Source: Gracilimonas sp040882225 (lineage in GTDB: Bacteria; Bacteroidota; Rhodothermia; Balneolales; Balneolaceae). From it: DNA of 64,000 nt. The notes beneath the pieces were generated by a model that worked only from the letters and a program-made list of their open reading frames with translations, made no database searches and was not told the origin of the DNA. A program made the translations under genes and the position numbers. Shown piece after piece: positions 17,747 to 26,139 of this stretch; position 1 is the stretch's first letter; each line of letters starts with the position of its first letter. Location: positions 20,384-84,383 of the forward strand of contig JBBEBR010000012.1 of assembly GCA_040882225.1 (NCBI GenBank). The letters run 5' to 3'.

Positions 17747-18879
17747 CTGATTTTTAGCGTTAAAAGACTCAAGAGGCCAAGTAAAACAGTGATAATCCAG
17801 AAACGAACTACAATTTTTTGTTCAGGCCAACCCTTTTTCTCAAAGTGATGATGGATTGGGGTCATCAAGAAAATTCGCCGTCCTTTTCCATATTTGCGCT
17901 TGGTGTATTTGAACCATGACGTTTGAATAATGACCGAAAGAGTTTCCAAAAAGAAGACGCCGCAGATAAAAGGGAGCAGAAGTTCTTTGTGCAGCATTAA
18001 ACCGAGTGCACCAAAAGCACCGCCTAAAGCGAGGGAACCGGTATCACCCATAAAAACAGAAGCGGGATTTGTGTTGTACCACAAAAAGCCAATACATGCC
18101 CCAACCAACGAGGCACTAAAAATGGTGAGCTCGCCAGCTCCCGGTAAATACATGATGTCGAGGAAACCGGAGAAATCTACCCGGCCAGAGACATAAGCAA
18201 AAATGGCAAAAACAATCCCGCAAATGGCCGAAATTCCAGAAGCTAAACCATCTAAACCATCGGTTAAGTTGGTAGCGTTACTTACGGCGGTAATCACAAA
18301 AACGGCCACAAAGAGATAAATAATCCAGCCTAAAGTATCTCCGAAGAAAGCGTAGTCTATGTTTACATTCTTCAGGAACGGAACCGTTGAAAGTGTATTG
18401 AAGGCTTCAAAATCGGGGTGAAAATAAAGTACGGCTCCAACTACCAGGCCTACGCTAACCTGTCCGGCCACTTTGAACCATCCTGCAAGTCCGCTTTTGT
18501 CTTTTTTCACCACTTTTATGTAATCATCAATAAAACCAACAGCGCCCAGGGCAAGGGTCACAAAAACGATAAGCCAGCCATAAATGCTGTCCAATTTTAC
18601 CCAAAGAATGGTTGGAATTACAATCGCGAGAATGATAATAACTCCTCCCATCGTAGGCGTTTTTCCTTTAGCGAGATGGTGGTCGAGCCCAATATCCTCG
18701 CGGATTACTTCCTGTAGCTGAAGTTTTTGAAGCCACTCAATAATCCGCCGACCAATAAATAAGCTGATGAGGAGAGAGGTAATTGCCGCCAATCCTGTTC
18801 GTGTGGAAATAAAAGCAATGGCTCCGGTTCCGGGAACATCGTAGGTTACATCCAGCCATGTGAAAAGCTCATACAGCAT
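17743..18879 (-). CDS. mraY: Phospho-MurNAc-pentapeptide transferase MraY
   Basis: MraY joins UDP-MurNAc-pentapeptide to undecaprenyl phosphate to make lipid I, an integral membrane step. The 378-residue protein has about ten helices. It carries the Mg-binding motif FIDDYIKVVKKDKSGL (DDxxK), the NATNLTDGLDGLASG loop, FMGDTGSLALGGAFG and the HHHFEKKGWPE histidine loop near the C-terminus. The PTPTMGG-type region appears as GKTPTMGGVIIILA. It shares its first base with the last base of the murE stop and overlaps murD by four bases. Confidence 0.98.
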   Translation of the reverse strand: MLYELFTWLDVTYDVPGTGAIAFISTRTGLAAITSLLISLFIGRRIIEWLQKLQLQEVIREDIGLDHHLAKGKTPTMGGVIIILAIVIPTILWVKLDSIYGWLIVFVTLALGAVGFIDDYIKVVKKDKSGLAGWFKVAGQVSVGLVVGAVLYFHPDFEAFNTLSTVPFLKNVNIDYAFFGDTLGWIIYLFVAVFVITAVSNATNLTDGLDGLASGISAICGIVFAIFAYVSGRVDFSGFLDIMYLPGAGELTIFSASLVGACIGFLWYNTNPASVFMGDTGSLALGGAFGALGLMLHKELLLPFICGVFFLETLSVIIQTSWFKYTKRKYGKGRRIFLMTPIHHHFEKKGWPEQKIVVRFWIITVLLGLLSLLTLKIR

Positions 18880-20339
18880 TAGTTTTCCTCCACATGTTTT
18901 GTAAGAAACGCGCGTGCTATTTCACGATCATCAAAAGGATGGCGAATACCATTTATTTCCTGATAGTTTTCGTGGCCTTTCCCGGCAATCAACACGATAT
19001 CATTGGCGGAAGCTTGGGAGATCGCTTTTTTAATGGCTTCTTTTCGATTGGTGATGCTGGCAATATTTTCGAGCTCCTCAAATCCATCGAGAATATCGGC
19101 GATTATTAAATCGGGGTTCTCTGTTCGGGGATTGTCGCTTGTTACAATAATATGATTGGCAAATTTTGCTGCTATTTTTGCCATTTGAGGCCGCTTCGCT
19201 GAATCTCTGTCACCGCCGGCGCCAAAAACTAAAAACAGTTTTTGATCTTCATTTTTCACAGAGACAAGCGTAGAAAGCACATTTTCCAGGGCGTCGGGAG
19301 TATGAGCGTAATCTACTATCACCAGAGGCAAGTTTTTTCCATCAACTGAAACAGGTTCCATTCTTCCGCGCGCTCCTTTTACTTCACTCAGCGCTTTAGC
19401 AATTTCTTTTGTATCAAGGTTTAAAGCTTTGGAGATAAGAAAGGCCTGGCCAACGTTATAAGCATTAAAAGTTCCTACCAACGCACTTTCGATTTTCGTC
19501 TCATTTACCACAATAGAAACTCCTTCAGAGGAGTTGTTCAGGATATGGGAAGAACCATTTTTAAAACTGAGGAATGCTTTTTTAGCCTTACAATCTTTTA
19601 TAATTTCAGCGCCAAAAGCATCATCCATATTTACCACAGCGGTAGAGCTTTCTGGTAGGTGATCGAATAACAGTTTCTTAGACCGGCCATATTCTTCCAG
19701 CGTTTCGTGATAATCAAGGTGATCATGGCTTAGGTTCGTGAAAGCGGCAACTTCAAAGTCGAAACCGGTTACGCGTTCCTGATGCAATGCATGAGAAGAA
19801 ACTTCCATCACCAAATACTGAGAACCTGCTTCCGACATCTTTTTCATATCGCTGGCAAGTTCGATGGGATCTGAAGTGGTCAATCTGCTGTCAAAAACTT
19901 CATCTAAAATTCTTTTATTTACGGTGCCGAGCAGCGAAGCTTTTTTTCCGCAGGCTCGCAAAATCTGGTACACTAAAGTTGCGGTAGTGGTTTTTCCGTT
20001 TGTTCCGGTGATACCAACTATTTTCATCTTTTTGGCGGGATATCCTGCAAAGGCCTGGGCAATCGGCCCGGCAAGTTTTGCGGTGTTCTCCACTTCAATA
20101 ACACAAACTCCCGGCGCTTCCGTGTAATAAGATTCTTCGCAGATGAGAACCTTGGCTCCACGCGCAATAGCGTCTTCCAAAAACATGTGTCCATCAACCT
20201 GAGTACCTCGTATTGCTATAAATACAGAACCATCAGTTACTTCACGGGAGTTAAGCGCGAACGTATTCAGCTCTTCATCAAAATCTACTTTTGATACATG
20301 AAGCGGAGAGCACAATTCTATGAGCTTATCAAGTTTCAA
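18879..20339 (-). CDS. murE: MurE, UDP-MurNAc-tripeptide synthetase (meso-DAP type)
   Basis: MurE attaches the third stem residue to UDP-MurNAc-L-Ala-D-Glu. The 486-residue enzyme has the P-loop VGITGTNGKTTTATLVYQ, the LTTSDPIELASDM region and MEVSSHALHQERVTG. TSDNPRTENPDLI contains DNPR, the motif of enzymes that use meso-diaminopimelate rather than lysine, so the wall should be of the DAP type. VIVDYAHTPDALENVL is also conserved. It directly abuts ftsI upstream with no gap (20339/20340) and touches mraY. No murF gene sits beside it, as would be found in E. coli. Confidence 0.97.
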   Translation of the reverse strand: MKLDKLIELCSPLHVSKVDFDEELNTFALNSREVTDGSVFIAIRGTQVDGHMFLEDAIARGAKVLICEESYYTEAPGVCVIEVENTAKLAGPIAQAFAGYPAKKMKIVGITGTNGKTTTATLVYQILRACGKKASLLGTVNKRILDEVFDSRLTTSDPIELASDMKKMSEAGSQYLVMEVSSHALHQERVTGFDFEVAAFTNLSHDHLDYHETLEEYGRSKKLLFDHLPESSTAVVNMDDAFGAEIIKDCKAKKAFLSFKNGSSHILNNSSEGVSIVVNETKIESALVGTFNAYNVGQAFLISKALNLDTKEIAKALSEVKGARGRMEPVSVDGKNLPLVIVDYAHTPDALENVLSTLVSVKNEDQKLFLVFGAGGDRDSAKRPQMAKIAAKFANHIIVTSDNPRTENPDLIIADILDGFEELENIASITNRKEAIKKAISQASANDIVLIAGKGHENYQEINGIRHPFDDREIARAFLTKHVEEN

Positions 20340-22490
20340 CTATCTTTTGCCTGCTTCTGTTAAAATTTCCAACGACTTTGCCTTGCCGCGTATGGTTACG
20401 GCATTTCCTTTCTTCAGCAATTCTCCTGATTTAGGAAACTGCGCGAATATGGTACCTGATCCAATGAGTGTTGCTTCGAGCCCAAGATTGGTAAGTAAAG
20501 CCGTTGCCTGACGCATATTCATTCCTCTCAATTCAGGAATTTTGGAATACCCTTCTTTCACATTTGCACTGTCTGTGGGGAGGTAAGTTTCCGAAAGAGT
20601 GAGTAAAATTTTACCCTCACCCGAAAGAGAATCGCCCGCTTGTGGAATTTGTTGGGATATATAACCGGTTTTTCCTGAAATACTGTAAGCAAGGTTCAAG
20701 TTGTCTAAAACTTCTTCAGCCTGTTTTTTTTTCAATCCTTTCAAGAAAGGAACATGGGCAATCAGTTGCGGTTCCGGTTTTTCATTTTCAATTTTTCTTT
20801 GGATGTCATTGTCGAGCCCGGCTATTCGGGTTGCTACATTTTTGAAAATTGGGCCTGCTGTATATCCTCCATAAGCACTGGTTTTGGGTTCATCCAATAA
20901 TATGAAGCATACATACTTAGGGTCTTCAACCGGGAAAAATCCTACAAAAGAACCTCTGTAATTGTTAGTATAGCGTCCATTAACTACTTTTTTGGCGGTA
21001 CCTGTTTTCCCAGCGATTGCCAAACCTTCAACCTGGGCAAATTCTCCGGTTCCTGAATCTGTTACTACACTTTCAAATATCGGAAGTAATTTTTTTATGG
21101 TTGATTCCCGCGCAATTCGGCGGATGGCTATCGGCTCACGTTCTTTTATGATGTTGCCCTTTCCATCTTCGATACGCTCTACCATATAAGGCCGCATCAG
21201 GACGCCCCCATTAGCGAACGCGGCATAAGATTGAGCAATTTGAAGAGGAGTGACCTGAATTTCATAACCATGCGACATCCAGGGTAAAGTTACCAGGCTC
21301 CAGTCGTAAGGTTTCGCTAAGCGTCCTCTTTCTTCACCCGATAAATCTATATTTGTGGAAGTCCCAAAACCGAGGTTGCGCGCATATTGATAAAAAACCT
21401 CGGGCTTCAACCGCATAGCGATTTCAGCGGTAGCCACATTTGAGGATTTCTGAATAACTTCCTGAAAGCTTAAATCTCCGAGCGGATCATGATCCCGAAG
21501 AGTTAAATTGTGAATAACCACTTCACCATTATCAGGGGTTTTGAAAATTTCATCAAAAGAAACCACGCCTTGTTCAAGGGCAGCAATTGCGGTTACCAAT
21601 TTGAATGTTGAACCGGGTTCAATCATATCGGAAATGGCAAAATTGCGACGATTTTCACCTTCTCCCGGAAAATTAGGATCGTAGCTTGGATAATTCGCGA
21701 TAGCTTTGATGGCGCCCGTTTTTGGATCCATAATAATACCGGTGCCATAATTCGCCCGGTTTTTTTCTACACCTGCCTGAAGTTCATCTTCCAGAATTGC
21801 CTGGAGATAAGCGTCGATCGTGGTATGTAAAGAATAGCCGTTTCGGGGAAGGCGTTTCGGAGCGCCTACATATTCAAATATCCTGTTGAATGGATCTCTG
21901 CGAACCTGACGAACACCGTCTTCACCTTTCAATTCTGTGTTATAGAAAGATTCAAGTCCAATTCTCCCATCCATTTTATGGTCTACAAAACCAAGCGCAT
22001 GAGCTGATAATGTTCCAAAAGTATATTTTCGGCGATAATTTTCTTCGAGAATAACTCCGGGGATTCCAAGTGCTTTTATTTCATCTTTCAGCAATACAGA
22101 AAGATTATTTTCCAGCCCAATGTATCGTGAGCGGGCAGGAGCTGAATTTATTTTGTTCTTATAAACCGCACTTCCTTTTCCGGTTAGCCTTCCAAGATTT
22201 TCACTCAAAAGGCTGATTTGCGCAAGAGTTACTCCCGCTACTTTGGGATCAAAAGCGAGTTTATAATCTACTGAGTTGGTAGCGAGTAACGTTCCGTTGG
22301 CATCATAAATATTGCCCCGTTGCGCTGGAATTGGAAGCAACTCAATGGCTTGTTTACTCCAGAGTTGGCGCAGTTGGTCACCTTCAAGGTAATTGATGCG
22401 AATCAACTGAAAACCCAATGCGCAGGGTATCAGTAAGATGAACCCCAACACGATGAACATTCGGCTTAATATGGCTGTACGTTCCTCCAT
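20340..22490 (-). CDS. ftsI: Septal transpeptidase FtsI/PBP with two C-terminal PASTA domains
   Basis: A class B penicillin-binding protein that cross-links peptidoglycan at the septum. Of its 716 residues, about 7-28 form the membrane anchor (LSRMFIVLGFILLIPCALGF). A dimerisation domain precedes the transpeptidase fold, which has the active-site tetrad STFK (EPGSTFKLVTAIAALEQG), SSN (IQKSSNVATAEIA) and KTG (IAGKTGTAKKVVNG). After residue about 590 come two PASTA-like repeats, the second containing KIPELRGMNMRQATALLTNL. PASTA domains are common in FtsI of this phylum and bind muropeptide or the wall. It is one base from ftsL and contiguous with murE. Confidence 0.95.
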   Translation of the reverse strand: MEERTAILSRMFIVLGFILLIPCALGFQLIRINYLEGDQLRQLWSKQAIELLPIPAQRGNIYDANGTLLATNSVDYKLAFDPKVAGVTLAQISLLSENLGRLTGKGSAVYKNKINSAPARSRYIGLENNLSVLLKDEIKALGIPGVILEENYRRKYTFGTLSAHALGFVDHKMDGRIGLESFYNTELKGEDGVRQVRRDPFNRIFEYVGAPKRLPRNGYSLHTTIDAYLQAILEDELQAGVEKNRANYGTGIIMDPKTGAIKAIANYPSYDPNFPGEGENRRNFAISDMIEPGSTFKLVTAIAALEQGVVSFDEIFKTPDNGEVVIHNLTLRDHDPLGDLSFQEVIQKSSNVATAEIAMRLKPEVFYQYARNLGFGTSTNIDLSGEERGRLAKPYDWSLVTLPWMSHGYEIQVTPLQIAQSYAAFANGGVLMRPYMVERIEDGKGNIIKEREPIAIRRIARESTIKKLLPIFESVVTDSGTGEFAQVEGLAIAGKTGTAKKVVNGRYTNNYRGSFVGFFPVEDPKYVCFILLDEPKTSAYGGYTAGPIFKNVATRIAGLDNDIQRKIENEKPEPQLIAHVPFLKGLKKKQAEEVLDNLNLAYSISGKTGYISQQIPQAGDSLSGEGKILLTLSETYLPTDSANVKEGYSKIPELRGMNMRQATALLTNLGLEATLIGSGTIFAQFPKSGELLKKGNAVTIRGKAKSLEILTEAGKR

Positions 22491-22491
22491 A

Positions 22492-22902
22492 TTACTCCTT
22501 TATGATGATGACATTACTCGCCGGGCCACCGTTTATAAAGCCCTGAGCTTCCGCTTTACGATAAATTTCCGCGGGGCCTACCATACGGTCGTATCGCAGC
22601 TTCAGCTCGTCGTACTGCGAGCGGGCTTTGTTGTACTCAGCTTCAAGAAGTTGTACTTCATTGAGAAGCTTTTGTGTTGCGAACACATGAGTTAAATACA
22701 ACAGGCCGGAAACTCCAATAACAATACTGGCAAGGATTACCTTCCAGGGGGTAACTTTTGGAAGGCTGATCGGTTGCCTGGCCTTTTGGGTATTTGCCGA
22801 TGATTTTCTTCGGGATGAAGAAGGGGGATTTTTATCAGGCAGTGGTACCCGCCGGAGGTTAGGGCGAATGTCATGCTTTTTTAGTGGGGATTGCACAATC
22901 AT
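22492..22902 (-). CDS. ftsL: FtsL-like division protein
   Basis: A 136-residue bitopic protein in the position of FtsL between rsmH and ftsI. The cytosolic N-terminus (about 1-48) is basic and proline-rich (RVPLPDKNPPSSSRRKSSA). A single helix at about 54-72 (VILASIVIGVSGLLYLTHVF) is followed by a short periplasmic coiled coil (LLNEVQLLEAEYNKARSQYD). FtsL is a scaffold of FtsQ-L-B that activates FtsW-FtsI. Sequence identity in the family is low, so the call rests on shape and place. The start overlaps rsmH by four bases. Confidence 0.8.
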   Translation of the reverse strand: MIVQSPLKKHDIRPNLRRVPLPDKNPPSSSRRKSSANTQKARQPISLPKVTPWKVILASIVIGVSGLLYLTHVFATQKLLNEVQLLEAEYNKARSQYDELKLRYDRMVGPAEIYRKAEAQGFINGGPASNVIIIKE

Positions 22903-23825
22903 AAACTACCTCCATCTGTTTTTTCAGCAATTCGAAGTTTAGCGCTTCGGGATGCCGTATTTACAGAAACCTCTTCTTTTGAAGGTGTGATTACCTGTTT
23001 GTTAACAGGGTGTATTTGGGAAATGGGGTTTCCATAAAAATCTTTTTCGATGCTGCCTTCATGATTTCCGGCCTTAAAAAATCGCTTCACAATACGATCC
23101 TCTAATGAATGGTAGGAAATGGCAACAATACGTCCACCCGGCTTTAATAATTCGAGCGATTGCTCCAGAACTTTTTTAAGCATTTCCAATTCGCGGTTTA
23201 CTTCAATGCGAATTCCCTGAAATACACGGGCCAGTGATTTAACAACAAATCTTTTACTAACCAGCGTACTGATTACTTTTTTCAGCTCACCGGTGGTTTC
23301 AATTGGCCTCGCTTCAATAATGGCTTTTGCTATTTGGCGGCTCATTCGCTCTTCGCCATAGTGAAAAATTACATCTCGCAACTTTTCATAATCATATTCA
23401 TTCACCACCTGATAAGCTGAAACACCGGATAAATTTCCCATGCGCATATCCAGCGGGCCTTCTTCTTGAAAGCTAAAACCACGTTCAGGTTCTTTTATTT
23501 GATGTGTTGAAACACCTAAATCCAAAAGAATTCCGGCTACCTGGCCGTGGGTTTGGGGAGGTAGAAGGGTGGACAGGTAGCCAAAATTGCCTTTTAAAGT
23601 GTTAAAGCGGGGGTCTTTGCCAATTCGTGAGGTTGCGGCTTCAAGTGCTTCATCATCCTGATCTATGCCAAAAAGCTGAGCTTCGCCGTCAAGAAGGGAT
23701 AATATCTCCACGGAATGGCCGCCGCCGCCGAGCGTTCCGTCAACATAAATTCCATTTTTGTCGGTGATTAAGGCATCTACCGATTCATGCAGCAAAACAG
23801 GGGTATGTGGATGATATGTTGCCAT
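22899..23825 (-). CDS. rsmH: 16S rRNA (cytosine-1402-N4)-methyltransferase RsmH
   Basis: RsmH (MraW) methylates N4 of C1402 in 16S rRNA with S-adenosylmethionine. The protein opens ATYHPHTPVLLHESVDAL, followed by the SAM motif YVDGTLGGGGHSVEILSLL. GILLDLGVSTHQIKEPERGF and the final RIVAISYHSLEDRIVKRFF are family signatures. I place the start at the ATG at 23825 (308 residues), because the family motif follows at once and this start falls just past the mraZ stop. A longer frame from 23855 would add ten residues and overlap mraZ. The C-terminus is basic. Confidence 0.95.
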   Translation of the reverse strand: MATYHPHTPVLLHESVDALITDKNGIYVDGTLGGGGHSVEILSLLDGEAQLFGIDQDDEALEAATSRIGKDPRFNTLKGNFGYLSTLLPPQTHGQVAGILLDLGVSTHQIKEPERGFSFQEEGPLDMRMGNLSGVSAYQVVNEYDYEKLRDVIFHYGEERMSRQIAKAIIEARPIETTGELKKVISTLVSKRFVVKSLARVFQGIRIEVNRELEMLKKVLEQSLELLKPGGRIVAISYHSLEDRIVKRFFKAGNHEGSIEKDFYGNPISQIHPVNKQVITPSKEEVSVNTASRSAKLRIAEKTDGGSL

Positions 23826-23826
23826 A

Positions 23827-24294
23827 TTAATTATCATCAGTTTCGGGTTCGTCACCCATTACCTGTTCAAAAATTTCCTCAAAAGTGCTATCATCTAAAC
23901 TCTGGTCTGCGGCATTGAGTTTCTCAGGATCCCATACTTCTATGTACTCTCCCATCCCCAAAAAAACAGCCTTAGAACTGAGGCTTGCGTAGGAAGTAAG
24001 ATCAGTTGGGAGCGCGATTCTGTTCTGTTTATCAAGCGCTACATCTTCCGCGTAGCGCAAAAAATTTCTTTTAGCCAGCCGGCCTTTCTTCGTGAAGTTA
24101 TTGATGCGGGAAAGCTTTTTCTCAACATTCGCCCATTCATCTTCGGGGTAAAGATAAAGGCAAGCTTCCTGGCCGCGAACCACTGTAAAGCGCTCCTGAG
24201 CTGTGGGATTGAGCGATTTCCGTAGTTTGGCAGGGAAGGCTACACGGCCTTTGGCGTCTATGCTATGTTCGTATTGTCCTTTGAAACTTGGCAA
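23827..24294 (-). CDS. mraZ: Transcriptional regulator MraZ
   Basis: MraZ is the first gene of the dcw cluster and represses its own operon by binding TGGGN repeats. The 155-residue protein has the two expected SpoVT/AbrB-like halves. These show SIDAKGRVAFPAKLRKSL near residue 12 and ALDKQNRIALPTDLTSYASL near residue 90, each with the DxxxR DNA-contact signature. The C-terminal tail is acidic (DDSTFEEIFEQVMGDEPETD). The three phased boxes upstream at 24349-24374 are its expected operator. It is followed after one base by rsmH. Confidence 0.96.
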   Translation of the reverse strand: MPSFKGQYEHSIDAKGRVAFPAKLRKSLNPTAQERFTVVRGQEACLYLYPEDEWANVEKKLSRINNFTKKGRLAKRNFLRYAEDVALDKQNRIALPTDLTSYASLSSKAVFLGMGEYIEVWDPEKLNAADQSLDDSTFEEIFEQVMGDEPETDDN

Positions 24295-24348
24295 GATGAT
24301 CCCGGCACTTATTGTTGATTGCTAATATAAAGGGAAAGAAAGAGTAGT

Positions 24349-24404
24349 CCCCACTATCTCCCACTTCACCCCACAATGTACCCTAAAGTTCCACAATGTG
24401 TCAA
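24349..24404 (-). promoter_or_regulatory. dcw promoter with three 10-bp-phased MraZ boxes
   Basis: Read on the minus strand, GTGGGG, GTGGGA and GTGGGG occupy plus-strand positions 24369-24374, 24359-24364 and 24349-24354, exactly 10 bp apart. This matches the known MraZ operator of spaced TGGGN repeats. A further GTGGAA at 24389-24394 stays in the same phase, 20 bp on. TTGACA at 24399-24404 is a good -35. TACATT at 24375-24380 can serve as a -10 after an 18-bp spacer. The boxes would then cover the start site, as expected for repression of the cluster by its own first gene. Confidence 0.85.
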
Positions 24405-24640
24405 GAGCTTTCCACTTTATTTTAAATGGCAGCCCAAGGGTGAATTTTCTGAGGATTTTAGAAGAGGCTTTTTATTTGCGAGGGAGGCGATATCATACTT
24501 CAGCTAAACTGATAAAGCTTTATCAGCTTTCAGAATACCTTCTGCTCGAAAGGTGGGAGAGAGTGGGGGAATTTTATGAAGAGTCTTTCTGGGACTATTG
24601 TCGAAGAATCTATTTAGAAATGATTACCAATTTCGAATAA
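24398..24640 (+). CDS. Hypothetical 80-residue protein
   Basis: A short plus-strand frame pointing away from mraZ and ending 12 bases before the convergent P1 peptidase gene. It is not recognised. It starts with GTG; a second GTG at 24440 (66 residues) is preceded by AAGG and avoids the dcw promoter, and may be the true start. The sequence is rich in Leu, Glu, Arg and aromatic residues and looks alpha-helical (RILEEAFYLRGR, LSEYLLLERWERVGEF). No close domain is seen. The composition looks coding, but the first part overlaps the MraZ-controlled promoter, so support is modest. Confidence 0.35.
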   Translation: MSRAFHFILNGSPRVNFLRILEEAFYLRGRRYHTSAKLIKLYQLSEYLLLERWERVGEFYEESFWDYCRRIYLEMITNFE

Positions 24641-24652
24641 GCAGCTGCGCCA

Positions 24653-25795
24653 TCATTCCTCAAGTAGATTATACTTCCTCATAATCTCCAGGACTTCCTC
24701 TATGGGCAGAGCCTCTTGGGTATTTCCGTTATCGCCGGTTACGGTTGTTGCCATGAAAAGGGAATTTAAAATAGCTTCTTCGGTTGCTTCTACGGCCGCA
24801 AGAAAAAGAGGTGTTGTATAATTATTGTCAAGTTGTGTGATGGTTCGCGTTGGTTGCCGGTTTTGGTTATTGCGGCGAACTTCTTCATGGGTAGAAAAAG
24901 CAATTACATAATCACCGCTGCCGTTTGAGGCAAATCCGCCAACGCGGGCAATTCCCATAAAAGCTCGTTTTGCAAGCCGTTCTAAATTTCGGGAAGAAAG
25001 CGGCGCGTCAGTGGCTACAATAATCATCACAGAACCATCAACATCATAAGGTACCAGGCTTTGCATGTAGTGATTCCCTAATTCTTCACCTACCGGCGCA
25101 CCATTGATGGTGAGAATTCCGCCAAAGTTTGATTGCACCAAAACTCCTACCGTATAAGCATTTTGCCTTTCAGGAAGTTTTCGGGATGAAGTTCCAATTC
25201 CGCCTTTAAAACCAAGAGCAGAAGTCCCGGTTCCGGCACCCACACTTCCTTCTTCCACCGCTCCGTTTTTTGCTGAGCTGATGGCATCAAACACATGCTG
25301 CATAGTTAAGTGGCGGCCACGAATATCATTCAGCCAGCCGTCATTCGTCTCGCCAACTACAGGATTTACCGATCGCACATTTTCATTTCCCTCTTGCCGC
25401 AGCACATAATCCGTTATTCCATTTGCCACAGTATGAATACTCAGCGTATTGGTAAGCCCAATCGGGGTTTCGATTTCTCCCAGTTCCTGAACCTGAGTAA
25501 AGCCCAACGCTTTTCCGAATCCATTTCCCACATAAACGGCCGCCGGAACCCGTTCTTTAAATAAATCTCCACCATGGGGGAGAATAACCGTTACGCCGGT
25601 TCGTACATTTTCACCTTCAACAACTGTTCTGTGGCCAACCTGAACGCCTTCTACATCTGTGATGGCATTATTTATTCCCGGTGTTAGAATCCCTGGATAA
25701 ATTCCCAGCTCCCGAACTCGTTGCCGATCCTGACTATAAACTTCGGTAGTACATATAAAAGAGAGTATGAGTAGGTAAAGACAGCTTTTGTACAT
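24653..25795 (-). CDS. Exported P1-family (S58/DmpA-like) aminopeptidase
   Basis: The 380-residue protein is a DmpA/L-aminopeptidase D-esterase of peptidase family S58, an Ntn-type hydrolase that cleaves itself before the nucleophilic Ser. An N-terminal signal (about 1-21, ending TEVYSQ) exports it. Motifs are LGIYPGILTPGINNAITDVE, GVQVGHRTVVEGENVRTGVT and AVYVGNGFGKALG. The processing region GTGTSALGFKGGIGTSSRK carries the candidate nucleophile in G-T-S-S-R. Later VIIVATDAPLSSRNLERLAK is also typical. It would release N-terminal residues from peptides or amides in the periplasm or outside. It is a single gene, convergent with the small gene before it. Confidence 0.88.
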   Translation of the reverse strand: MYKSCLYLLILSFICTTEVYSQDRQRVRELGIYPGILTPGINNAITDVEGVQVGHRTVVEGENVRTGVTVILPHGGDLFKERVPAAVYVGNGFGKALGFTQVQELGEIETPIGLTNTLSIHTVANGITDYVLRQEGNENVRSVNPVVGETNDGWLNDIRGRHLTMQHVFDAISSAKNGAVEEGSVGAGTGTSALGFKGGIGTSSRKLPERQNAYTVGVLVQSNFGGILTINGAPVGEELGNHYMQSLVPYDVDGSVMIIVATDAPLSSRNLERLAKRAFMGIARVGGFASNGSGDYVIAFSTHEEVRRNNQNRQPTRTITQLDNNYTTPLFLAAVEATEEAILNSLFMATTVTGDNGNTQEALPIEEVLEIMRKYNLLEE

Positions 25796-25931
25796 CAGGA
25801 TAGAATTAGATTTAGGGATGGCTGAACATAGAACTTGAAGAGCAATGAGGAAAGAAGAATTTTTCTGACATGTTCATGCGGTGTTTAAATCCCAGCTTTA
25901 CATTAATTTCTAAGGAACAACAGGCTCAATT

Positions 25932-25951
25932 TTTAACTATGTATAGTTAAA
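25932..25951. promoter_or_regulatory. Perfect palindrome ahead of a small membrane peptide gene
   Basis: TTTAACTAT (25932-25940) and ATAGTTAAA (25943-25951) are perfect 9-bp arms with a 2-base gap. They end 17 bases before the start codon at 25969, with a Shine-Dalgarno-like AGAGAGGG between. Size and symmetry fit an operator for a dimeric regulator. No regulator is assigned. Confidence 0.5.
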
Positions 25952-25968
25952 CAAAAAGAGAGGGTTTT

Positions 25969-26070
25969 ATGGATAATAGAATGAAAAAAAGAACGGCGTA
26001 TTGGCAGGGTGGAATGGTATTTAGCCTTCCATTCCTGATTATAATTCTATATTTGTTGCTTGTCCTGTAA
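25969..26070 (+). CDS. 33-residue single-pass membrane protein
   Basis: A short frame (ATG at 25969, TAA at 26068-26070). It encodes a basic head (DNRMKKRTAYWQ) followed by one strongly hydrophobic helix (FSLPFLIIILYLLLVL) at the end. The purine-rich AGAGAGGG sits six bases upstream of the ATG, one of the better ribosome-binding sites in this window. Size and layout fit small membrane proteins that act as subunits or stress regulators. The palindrome just upstream adds to the case that it is real. It lies in a 344-base stretch otherwise empty, before priA on the same strand. Function is unknown. Confidence 0.55.
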   Translation: MDNRMKKRTAYWQGGMVFSLPFLIIILYLLLVL

Positions 26071-26139
26071 GTTATAGTTGATTGAAGCTCAATAATTGGA
26101 TAAGCTTTCATCCTGAAAATAAATATAGAGCTGTAAATT

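Noticed and set aside
17743..20339. Missing murF between murE and mraY as a sign of loss
   Set aside because: Clusters in this phylum usually lack murF at this place, as I recall, so it is probably elsewhere on the chromosome.
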